A stretch of DNA of 64,000 nt. Origin: Brevibacterium sp. CCUG 69071. Its GTDB lineage: Bacteria; Actinomycetota; Actinomycetes; Actinomycetales; Brevibacteriaceae. The notes beneath the pieces are model-generated. The model searched no databases. It was not told the origin of the DNA and saw only the letters and a list, made by a program, of their open reading frames with translations. A program made the translations under genes and the position numbers. Shown here piece by piece: positions 37,811 to 45,400 of this stretch; within the stretch, counting starts at the first letter, position 1; each line of letters starts with the position of its first letter. The DNA lies in NCBI RefSeq assembly GCF_021023135.1, contig NZ_PGFV01000004.1:186001-250000 (forward strand). Reading direction: 5' to 3'.

Positions 37811-38989
37811 TCAGTGCGCATCGAGGACCACCCCGCCGAGTCGCTCGTACGTCACTGACCGGTCGAAATGATCTTCGGCCATTCGTCTGGATCCCCGGCC
37901 GCGTTCTGCCAGTCGACGGTCATTGGCCATCTTCTTGAGGGCCTCTGCAAATGCGGCCGGAGTCGATTCGCAATTGATACCCGCTCCATACTCGGTGAGA
38001 AGATCTTGGTACTCGGCACACTGTTGAGAGTTGACTACAGGTAGTCCTGCGGCTGCATAATCGCAGACTTTGTTGATGATGCTGGCCGCCGAGTTCGCAA
38101 CAATGGGATTGATGGCGATATCGCAGCCCCTCAGACGGGAGACCATCTCCGGGTATTCGAGCTTGCCGTAGAACACCACGCCCTCGTCCAGATCCCCTGC
38201 TTCTCTACGCCAACGATCTTCGAAGGGACCCGTACCCATCACGTGCAGGCGCATGCGGATGCCTTCCTTTCTCAGTTCGCGAAGAGCCCCGAACACCGCA
38301 GGCAAGTCGTAACTGTGTCCCAGAGTTCCGATATATGCGAGTTCTGCGATTCCTGCTCGTGGAGGCCGCAGAGCCGGATAGGTGTCGAATCGCTTCAAAT
38401 CCGACCCGAGGTACACGGTGGAGACAGGCAAACCGTCCCTGCGTGCCGAACTCACTCGTTCCGAATATGTTTCGGAGACGGTTACCACCGCATTCGCAGC
38501 TCGGTAGATCGACTCGGCACGCCTTCGCAAGGGGATCAGAGCCTGGCGCACCATCCAGCGTGGTCGCAATACCATTTCAAAGGCCTCTGGCCATAGGTCC
38601 TGCACATCGAGGATGAATCTCACATCGTTCTTGTCCGCGAATTCGGCTGCGGCATGCGCCACTTCGAGAGATGGCATAGAACAGTAGATGACGTCCGGAA
38701 CCTTCCGCTGCCGCAGGTATTCAGCAAGGTTCCGGCCAAGGGCTCGATGGCTGCGCAAACGCCCGGCAGAGACGTTGCTCCGATACGGCGGTTCATGCAG
38801 ATAGGTGGTCGAGTACAACGGATTCCGTTCCACCGAAAAGTCGCGTTGTGTCTTGAACGCGTGTTGGAACGAAGACGTAACCAGCTCGACGTCTGCACCG
38901 CGCCGAACAAGAATACTCGCCAAACTGTCGAAGCGATCGTTCGGCTGTCTTCCGCCGCCTGTGTAATGGGCGATCATCAATACGTCCAT
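37811..38989 (-). CDS. GT4-family glycosyltransferase
   Basis: A 392-residue GT-B retaining glycosyltransferase. The N-terminal domain starts MDVLMIAHYTGGGRQPNDRF and contains RFILDVQDLWPEAFEMV; the donor-binding domain begins AELAYIGTLGHSYDLPAVF and has NKVCDYAAAGLPVVNSQ, the region that binds the nucleotide sugar. It follows the flippase gene by 4 bp. It adds a sugar to the lipid-linked repeat unit and is the only non-initiating glycosyltransferase recognised in the cluster. Confidence 0.9.
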   Translation of the reverse strand: MDVLMIAHYTGGGRQPNDRFDSLASILVRRGADVELVTSSFQHAFKTQRDFSVERNPLYSTTYLHEPPYRSNVSAGRLRSHRALGRNLAEYLRQRKVPDVIYCSMPSLEVAHAAAEFADKNDVRFILDVQDLWPEAFEMVLRPRWMVRQALIPLRRRAESIYRAANAVVTVSETYSERVSSARRDGLPVSTVYLGSDLKRFDTYPALRPPRAGIAELAYIGTLGHSYDLPAVFGALRELRKEGIRMRLHVMGTGPFEDRWRREAGDLDEGVVFYGKLEYPEMVSRLRGCDIAINPIVANSAASIINKVCDYAAAGLPVVNSQQCAEYQDLLTEYGAGINCESTPAAFAEALKKMANDRRLAERGRGSRRMAEDHFDRSVTYERLGGVVLDAH

Positions 38990-38993
38990 GACT

Positions 38994-40355
38994 TCACTTC
39001 CTCGTCCGGTCCGGATATCGGTCTACGGGCTCGACGACAGCTCTTGCAGGCACTGCTGCCGTCGGTGCGATGTCTGACAAGTCCACACCGCCATCGGCTT
39101 CGGCAGCACTCGGCCCATCTGCATGCGGCTGCTTTGCTTTGTGCCTGATCACCCGTGCGAGCGTGAAGACACCGGCAGCGGCGCAGACGGCATATCCGAT
39201 GATCGACCCGTAGGCTGCGCCGAACATGCCGTAGTGCGGAATCAGAGTGATGTAAGCGATGAGCGAAGCCACGGTGCCGATGATTTCGACGATTGACACC
39301 GTTCCCGGGGAATCCGCAGCGATGAGGAGGCCCTGTTGGACGCGCGTCACTCCGAAGATGACGGCGGAAACCGCCAGTGGGATGATGGCGGCCGCCGCAG
39401 GCCTATATGAGTCAGGCAGAACAAAGACGATCATGGCGTATGCTGCGACTGCAAGTACCGTGGCAGAAGCCACCAGCAACAGAACACTTCGGGCGATTAT
39501 TCGAACCACCGGGAAAGAATGGGAAGAAAAGCCTTGAGACCAATTCCGCAATGAAGCGTCAACCCACTGCTGCACCGGCCAGGTAGCCATCTCGAGAACA
39601 GTGGCAACAGTGACATACAGGCCGAGTGCCGCCGAACCGCTCAAGATCGGCAGAAGCAGACGATCGGATCGGAGCATAGCTGAATTGCTGAACTCAGATG
39701 GGAGCAGCACCCAGCCGCGCCGGCGCAGTCCTCGCTTCTCTGAGCGGGTGGGCTCCAGGTGCTTCGCGGGGCGGGGTGCGACAAACAGGAGGACCAATGT
39801 CGGTACCGCGGAAACCGCATAGGCCCACATCCACACCACCGGGTCATTCGCACCGATCAGCACCAGCATTACCGCCCCCACGACGATGATCAGCTGAGTG
39901 GCGATCGCATTGACGGCAAACCATTTCCACTCACGACTGCAGACATAGGCGACGCGCAGAGCATGCACCAATGAATTGAGCGCAACATAGGCGGCAATCG
40001 CGATCACCCCCATCCACATCCATCTCGTACTGAACGGTGACAGTGCGGCGGCGATGAACGCGATGGGCAGAACGCAAAGAGTGCCGGGGGCCACCATGCG
40101 GGCAAAGACACGATATTCGGTGCCGAATCCTCCAGAACGCGAAGCGATGAAGGGCCGTTCAAGTCCCATGACCGCGAATACGGAAATGAAGTAGGCCAAT
40201 TGCAGTGCAAAAGCCAGATCTCCGCGCCCCGCTGGGGTCAACACGACAGCGGCCAGCAGATTGACTGCGACTGCGCCACCCGCTGCCAAGATCTGGGCCG
40301 CCACCAATACTGCGGCGGCAAATTTCGTGCCCCTCCGCCCTTCACTGATCGACAT
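38994..40355 (-). CDS. Wzx-like polysaccharide flippase
   Basis: A 453-residue membrane protein with about twelve to fourteen helices, in the MOP (polysaccharide transport) superfamily layout. The N-terminal AAVLVAAQILAAGGAVAVNL and GRGDLAFALQLAYFISVFAVMGLERP are typical of Wzx openings, and residues about 275-310 hold RSDRLLLPILSGSAALGLYV, a common family motif. It would move the undecaprenyl-linked repeat unit across the membrane. The start at 40355 overlaps the sugar transferase stop by 14 bp; GTG at 40358 is an alternative. Confidence 0.8.
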   Translation of the reverse strand: MSISEGRRGTKFAAAVLVAAQILAAGGAVAVNLLAAVVLTPAGRGDLAFALQLAYFISVFAVMGLERPFIASRSGGFGTEYRVFARMVAPGTLCVLPIAFIAAALSPFSTRWMWMGVIAIAAYVALNSLVHALRVAYVCSREWKWFAVNAIATQLIIVVGAVMLVLIGANDPVVWMWAYAVSAVPTLVLLFVAPRPAKHLEPTRSEKRGLRRRGWVLLPSEFSNSAMLRSDRLLLPILSGSAALGLYVTVATVLEMATWPVQQWVDASLRNWSQGFSSHSFPVVRIIARSVLLLVASATVLAVAAYAMIVFVLPDSYRPAAAAIIPLAVSAVIFGVTRVQQGLLIAADSPGTVSIVEIIGTVASLIAYITLIPHYGMFGAAYGSIIGYAVCAAAGVFTLARVIRHKAKQPHADGPSAAEADGGVDLSDIAPTAAVPARAVVEPVDRYPDRTRK

Positions 40356-41028
40356 CACTGGAGTTCTCCCATCCAGTGAACACCGGCATGGTGTCGTGGC
40401 CGTGTTTGCTGATTCCTCGCCGACCGACGACTGTGTGCACCGTCTGCAGAAGGATGGAGAAGTCGAGTCGCGGACATCTGCCGTCGACGTATTCCACGTC
40501 GATGCGGAAACGGTCTGCCCACTCAAGATCGTTGCGGCCCTTGACCTGTGCCAACCCGGTGATACCAGGACGAACCTCATGCCGTCGAGCCTGCTCAAGC
40601 GTGTAGAGATCAAGATATTCGACAATCAATGGTCGCGGACCGACAAAGCTCATATCACCGCACATAACGTTCCACAGTGAAGGGAGCTCGTCGAGGCTCG
40701 AAGCTCGTAGGAACCGGCCGAGTCGCGTCAGGCGCTGCCCGTCAGTCACACGCTCTCCGTCGGGCTCCACCATGGTCCGGAACTTCAGAATGTCGAAGAC
40801 CTTTCCACCCAGCCCTGGCCGAGGCTGCCGGAAAAGCACCGGTCGACCGTGCACAGCCAGGACGACAAAGGCTACTCCGGCGATCACAGGTGACGCCAAG
40901 ATGAGTCCGACGACGCTGAAGAAGATATCGGCAGTGCGTTTCACATCGTCATAAGAGGTCCGTCCGTCCGATGTGTGCACACGTCGCGTATTCATTGCCA
41001 CCGGCGGTCGTTTGCCTTTCAACATCAT
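40342..41028 (-). CDS. Initiating undecaprenyl-phosphate sugar phosphotransferase (bacterial sugar transferase)
   Basis: A 228-residue short-form initiating enzyme. One membrane segment (ADIFFSVVGLILASPVIAGVAF) precedes the catalytic domain with FDILKFRTMVEPDGE, RLGRFLRASSLDELPSLWNV (catalytic Asp-Glu) and GDMSFVGPRPL, then RPGITGLAQVKGRND. It transfers a sugar phosphate, perhaps a diamino or amino sugar made by the two genes upstream, to the lipid carrier and starts each repeat unit. Its start overlaps the phosphatase stop by 4 bp (ATGA). Confidence 0.93.
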   Translation of the reverse strand: MMLKGKRPPVAMNTRRVHTSDGRTSYDDVKRTADIFFSVVGLILASPVIAGVAFVVLAVHGRPVLFRQPRPGLGGKVFDILKFRTMVEPDGERVTDGQRLTRLGRFLRASSLDELPSLWNVMCGDMSFVGPRPLIVEYLDLYTLEQARRHEVRPGITGLAQVKGRNDLEWADRFRIDVEYVDGRCPRLDFSILLQTVHTVVGRRGISKHGHDTMPVFTGWENSSDVDQ

Positions 41029-41639
41029 TCCCCCTCGCCGAGGTTCAGCGCTCTTTGAAACAGAACCGATACCCCTTCGACGGCGGGGGCGAGCTGGAGG
41101 GCCGAAAGTGCATAGATATCCCGAGAACAGCCGTACGGGTCCACGACATCGTCGTGCGCCGGAAGCTTGAGATTTCGCCTCCGACTCCGACGCCGACCAG
41201 CAGCTTCGACTGCAGCACGCAGGCGGGTTGCTCGGTCGGCAGTAGAAAGTGCACCTTCAAACACAAGGTCCTCATCTCGGGTAACTGCCGCGAGACTCGA
41301 AAGCTCTCGTATTGTGAAGGTTCTGCGAACGATTCGAGGGTTGAGCTCGACGACCTCACGCCTTTGATCGCGTGTCATTGTGAGCACGAGATCAGCAGCG
41401 CCGAGCAGATCTTCGTCCACTTGCCGAGAATGTCCGGCCCGACCTTCGATGACCCCCATGAAGCCGGCGATCTCCCACACTTCTTCCGGTGTCCGGTGGC
41501 CCAGGGCTGCACGAGTGCCGGCAGAATGAACGCGAATCTCGCAGATGTCGGCGAATCGCTGAGCAAGCACGAGCTCCGCCAGGGGTGACCGGCAGAGATT
41601 GCCTGTACACACCATGAGAACAGTGAATTCTTCCGACAT
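41025..41639 (-). CDS. Low-molecular-weight protein tyrosine phosphatase
   Basis: A 204-residue phosphatase. The P-loop CTGNLCRS gives nucleophile Cys11 and phosphate-binding Arg17; the general acid is in DVVDPYG near residue 180. It is expected to dephosphorylate the BY-kinase encoded downstream, resetting polymer export. The protein is 40-50 residues longer than typical, with an Arg-rich insert (RRRSRRRNLKLP) before the DP loop. The start at 41639 is TGATG-coupled to a possible 22-codon reading frame just upstream. Confidence 0.88.
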   Translation of the reverse strand: MSEEFTVLMVCTGNLCRSPLAELVLAQRFADICEIRVHSAGTRAALGHRTPEEVWEIAGFMGVIEGRAGHSRQVDEDLLGAADLVLTMTRDQRREVVELNPRIVRRTFTIRELSSLAAVTRDEDLVFEGALSTADRATRLRAAVEAAGRRRSRRRNLKLPAHDDVVDPYGCSRDIYALSALQLAPAVEGVSVLFQRALNLGEGE

Positions 41640-41707
41640 CAGCTCTTGACCGTTCGCCTGCAACTTACATTCTCGACCGCGGACTCAACCCGATCAGTGC
41701 TCTCCAT
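41639..41707 (-). CDS. Possible 22-residue leader peptide upstream of the phosphatase
   Basis: An ATG at 41707 preceded by GGAAGG at a suitable distance opens a frame reading MESTDRVESAVENVSC..., 22 residues, whose TGA overlaps the phosphatase ATG (TGATG). The phosphatase itself lacks a strong ribosome-binding site, so translation of this short frame could couple to it. It may be chance; no similarity to a known leader is recognised. Confidence 0.4.
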   Translation of the reverse strand: MESTDRVESAVENVSCRRTVKS

Positions 41708-41997
41708 GTCTGTGCCTTCCTAGACTGTGGAATTCGTGCGGCTGTTCTCAGCCAAAGGACGCGATTCCCATTCGGCAGCTCACAGAACGACACTGCGGCG
41801 CCCGCCAGGTGACCGAAGTCCGGAAGCGAGCTGGGTCTTACGCTAGCTTCGAAGACTTTCGCTCGACTCATTCCGGCCTTTGCCCTGCGGAGGTCCGCAG
41901 AGGGAGTGCGGATATCCACTCTCGCTATGCCGCCTCCCTGGGAAGGCCTTGAGCTGCTGCCCCAGCAGTTCGACTCTCATTGCCGTCATCGCTGGGC
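41708..41997. other. Gap inside the exopolysaccharide operon
   Basis: This 290-bp stretch separates the aminotransferase stop from the short leader frame, in an operon otherwise packed with overlaps. It contains a hairpin CTGCTGGGGCAGCAG about 25 bp past the aminotransferase stop and another short one near 41890 (CTGCGG/CCGCAG). It could hold an internal promoter or terminator. An 84-codon open frame at 41665-41919 on the minus strand resembles no known protein. Confidence 0.5.
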
Positions 41998-43200
41998 TCA
42001 ACATCCTCGCGGGCCGAGGAACACAGCGATAGTCGCGATGACCCGCTCGACATCTGCATCGCTCATCGTCGATCCGCTCGGGAGATTGAGTCCGGAGGCG
42101 AAGATGCCTTGGGAGACTCCACCCCCGTACATCTGAGTTCCTGCGAAGACCGGCTGCAGATGCATCGGCTTCCACAGCGGCCGCGTCTCAATATCGTGCT
42201 CGGCCAACCATGCAGCGAGCTCGCCAGCATTGAATCCCGCACGACTGTCATCGACGAGGATCGCCGACAGCCAGGCATTGTCGCAGTGTTCGCTTTCATC
42301 ACCGAAGAGGGTGACCCCGTCTGTCACCGCGGCGATCGAGTCGCGATAACGGCGGCGGATCTCCCGACGCCGTTCGACCAGACCATCGAGTCGCGCCAGC
42401 TGCGCCCGCCCGAGTGCAGCAAGCAAATTGCTCAGACGGTAGTTGAAGCCGATCTCTCTGTGTTCATAATGTGCCACCGGATCTCTGGCCTGAGTCGACA
42501 GATACCTGGCGTACTCAGCCAAATTCTCATCATCCGTGAGCAGAGCTCCTCCACCCGAGGTGGTCATGATCTTGTTCCCGTTGAAGGACACCACCGCACC
42601 CTCGCCGAGGCTGCCGCAGGCTTGGTCGCGATAGCGAGATCCCAGCGATTCCGCGGCATCGACAAGTACCGGAACTTCGAATTCGGCAGCGATCGGAAGA
42701 ATCCGATCATAGTCCGCAGGCCGACCCAACAGGTCGACAGGGACGATTGCCGCAGGCCTCGTTCCGCTCACGATCGAGTCTTTCAGTGCCCGATGGAGCT
42801 GAATCGGATCCATGTTCCCGTCGTCGACACAGTCGACGAACACCGGTTCGGCCCCGCAGTAGGTGATGGCATTCGCCGTCGCTGCGAACGTCATTGTCGA
42901 AGTGATCACCCGGTCTCCCGGTTTCACGCCGAGGCCCAGCAGACCGAGATGCAGAGCGGCCGTACCCGAAGAAAGTCCGACCGCGTATGCGACTCCGACC
43001 TTTTCTGCCAGTTCCTTCTCAAAGGCTTCGAGGTCGGGGCCGACGGGAGCGATCCATCCGCTTCGGAAAGCACGGAGCAGGTATTCTTCCTCGAGATCTC
43101 CGACGTCTGGTCCCGACAGCAGAATTCTCCTCGTAGTCGGGATGATCTGAGTCGTAGCTGCCACCTGAAGCTTCGTCGGCGACGCGTCCGAAATCGTCAT
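41998..43200 (-). CDS. DegT/DnrJ/EryC1/StrS-family sugar aminotransferase
   Basis: A 400-residue PLP aminotransferase. The Schiff-base lysine is Lys210 in VVSFNGNKIMTTSGGG, and cofactor-binding features include GLSSGTAALHLGL, VPVDLLGRPADYD and VLVDAAESLGSRY. It resembles PglE-type enzymes that turn the UDP-4-keto-6-deoxy sugar made by the upstream dehydratase into a 4-amino sugar. The ATG overlaps the dehydratase stop by 4 bp (ATGA), which supports a shared substrate. No acetyltransferase that would finish a bacillosamine-type sugar is present nearby. Confidence 0.92.
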   Translation of the reverse strand: MTISDASPTKLQVAATTQIIPTTRRILLSGPDVGDLEEEYLLRAFRSGWIAPVGPDLEAFEKELAEKVGVAYAVGLSSGTAALHLGLLGLGVKPGDRVITSTMTFAATANAITYCGAEPVFVDCVDDGNMDPIQLHRALKDSIVSGTRPAAIVPVDLLGRPADYDRILPIAAEFEVPVLVDAAESLGSRYRDQACGSLGEGAVVSFNGNKIMTTSGGGALLTDDENLAEYARYLSTQARDPVAHYEHREIGFNYRLSNLLAALGRAQLARLDGLVERRREIRRRYRDSIAAVTDGVTLFGDESEHCDNAWLSAILVDDSRAGFNAGELAAWLAEHDIETRPLWKPMHLQPVFAGTQMYGGGVSQGIFASGLNLPSGSTMSDADVERVIATIAVFLGPRGC

Positions 43201-45143
43201 GGCCGAACCTCGTCCGCAACCAGTCGGACAGGCGCCGGCAGAGTAGCGGATCCGCCGACGGGTTCTCGGCGACCTGTTTGCTGGTCGGCTCCGGCTTGAG
43301 GACGGCAGCTCCGATCGCAGAAGTCGTCGATGACGCTCCGCTCGGCCATGACGATCGGCAGATCGGCAGGAGCGAGCTCCGGCGCCTCAACGCGGCTGAT
43401 CTTGTCGTGGATGCGAATGACGGTGCCCTCATAGTCGCCGAATAGCTCCTCGTCGAGCTTCTCGCCCTCACGTAGCCCTGTATAGACGATCTCGGTATTC
43501 TGATTCGACATCGCAACAAGACTCCGCGCGATGTCGACGATTCGCACCGGCTCTCCCATGTCGAGAACCATGACGTAGCCGCCTTCGCCGATCGTGGCCG
43601 CCTGCAGCACGAGCTGGCAAGCTTCCGGGATCGTCATGAAGAATCGTCGGACGTCCGGGTCGGTGACTGTGATCGGGCCGCCCTGTCGGATCTGTTCCTG
43701 GAACGACAGGAGCACCGATCCACGTGAACCCAGAACATTGCCGAAGCGAACCGAGAGGTAGGTGCCGGGCGACTTCGCCGCGAATCCGCTGACGAGCCTT
43801 TCGGCGATCCGCTTGCTCCGGCCGAGTTCGCTCGTCGGCGCGGCGGCTTTGTCCGTCGAGATGTTGACAAAGGTTTCGACTCCGACCGCGCGTGCGGCTT
43901 CGAGAACATTGAGGGTGCCGTGGACATTCGTCTTCCACGCCTCCTCGGGGAACCGCTGCAGCATCGGCAGATGTTTGAGCGCCGCCGCGTGGAAGACGAT
44001 CTGCGGCTTCGCTTCGGCGAAGATATGGTCGAGGGCGCTTCTGTCGCGGATATCGGCGAGCACCGTGTTCGGCGACATGAGCAGCGCCGAACCGTAGAGC
44101 GTGAGTTCGACTCCATGCAGAGCCGTCTCATCCCGATCGAGCATGACGAGGCATTCAGGGTGGAGAGCGAAGAGCTGTCGGCAGAGCTCGCTGCCGATCG
44201 AACCCCCTGCACCGGTGACGAGCACTCGTTTGCCGGCTACCTTCTCGGCGATCTCTGCCAGATCGGTGTGCACCGGCGCCCGGCCGATGAGGTCCTCGAC
44301 CTTGATATCGCGAATATCGCCGATCTCGACCTTTCGATTGACCATCTCCGCCAGTGGCGGGATCGTCCTCAGCCATTTTCCTGTCGGTTGCAGACGATCA
44401 CGACAGGTCTGGAGGAAATCGGCTTCGGAGTCGGCGATCGCGACGATGACGCCGGAGACATTGAGCCATCCGGCCACCTCGGCGATGTCCTCACTCGTCC
44501 CACGAACACGGACCCCGTGGATACTCAGGTGACGTTTGTGCGGGTCGTCGTCGATGAGCCCGACGGGAAGATATGCGCCATCGGAATCAGAGAGCATCTG
44601 CCGAATGAGGGACTCGGCTGCGGCACCTGCGCCGACGACGAGCACTCGTTCACCCCGCAGAGGACGCGTAGCGAGCTGATGGGACCATCGGATGAGGTAG
44701 CGGCTGCCGGTCATGAAAATGACTGCGGAGAACACAGCGAGCAGAACGAACGGGGAATCACCCAAGGTGACAGCCATCAAAGCGCACGCGATGATCAGGG
44801 CGATGATCGCGATGCCGCCGTATTCGGCGAAGCTGCCGTAGTGGTAGCGGCTGCGGTAGAGACCGATGAGCAGACCGAGGAGGATCTGCAGGACCACTGC
44901 CGCCGTCAGCGCAGATCCCAGCTCGATCCCGCTGACGGCACCAGTCCCCATAACGGCCGAGGAAAGCAGGCCTGCAACGGCCCATGCAGCAACGTCGAAG
45001 GCCACCTGGATTCTGGTCTTGCCCCTCCAGATCTTCATCGTCATCCGCGCCGACCAAGTCGTCCCGGAAGCCGCCAGGTCCAGCGGGGCTGAACTCACAG
45101 TACCTGTAGGGGTGAATGGATTCGGCTGTTCTGACATGGTCAT
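43197..45143 (-). CDS. CapD/PglF-type membrane nucleotide-sugar 4,6-dehydratase
   Basis: A 648-residue protein. Four N-terminal helices (residues about 35-140) are followed by a CoA-binding-like Rossmann domain (VLVVGAGAAAESLIRQ) and then the catalytic SDR domain with NAD motif VTGAGGSIGSELCRQL and catalytic region TDKAAAPTSELGRSKR. This architecture is that of long-form UDP-GlcNAc 4,6-dehydratases. The start at 45143 has GGGGAGA upstream and an ATG two codons downstream as an alternative. It is the first gene of the operon and provides the activated keto-sugar for the DegT aminotransferase. Confidence 0.93.
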   Translation of the reverse strand: MTMSEQPNPFTPTGTVSSAPLDLAASGTTWSARMTMKIWRGKTRIQVAFDVAAWAVAGLLSSAVMGTGAVSGIELGSALTAAVVLQILLGLLIGLYRSRYHYGSFAEYGGIAIIALIIACALMAVTLGDSPFVLLAVFSAVIFMTGSRYLIRWSHQLATRPLRGERVLVVGAGAAAESLIRQMLSDSDGAYLPVGLIDDDPHKRHLSIHGVRVRGTSEDIAEVAGWLNVSGVIVAIADSEADFLQTCRDRLQPTGKWLRTIPPLAEMVNRKVEIGDIRDIKVEDLIGRAPVHTDLAEIAEKVAGKRVLVTGAGGSIGSELCRQLFALHPECLVMLDRDETALHGVELTLYGSALLMSPNTVLADIRDRSALDHIFAEAKPQIVFHAAALKHLPMLQRFPEEAWKTNVHGTLNVLEAARAVGVETFVNISTDKAAAPTSELGRSKRIAERLVSGFAAKSPGTYLSVRFGNVLGSRGSVLLSFQEQIRQGGPITVTDPDVRRFFMTIPEACQLVLQAATIGEGGYVMVLDMGEPVRIVDIARSLVAMSNQNTEIVYTGLREGEKLDEELFGDYEGTVIRIHDKISRVEAPELAPADLPIVMAERSVIDDFCDRSCRPQAGADQQTGRREPVGGSATLPAPVRLVADEVRP

Positions 45144-45400
45144 CGTGGTCTCTCCCCTGCTCGGCTGTTCCGGCTCGATCATTGCGGCTGCCGGGCATCG
45201 TCCGTGTCTGTCGTCGATGCAGCGATTCCGCCTTCGGAACGCGTCGCCTTCACGCTATGAGGAGTCTTCGACCGTTCAGCCGGTTGCGGCAGAGAGACTG
45301 CGGTCATCCGCCGCGGCAGTGCGGAGTGCCGCGGCGAACCTCGGGCGGAGTAGGCACGACGATAGCCACCGATGTCTCGGAGGTACCGCGTGCGCCCGGA

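Noticed and set aside
41665-41919. 84-codon minus-strand frame as a remnant acetyltransferase
   Set aside because: No left-handed beta-helix hexapeptide pattern or other motif is visible, and there is no ribosome-binding site. Treated as non-coding.
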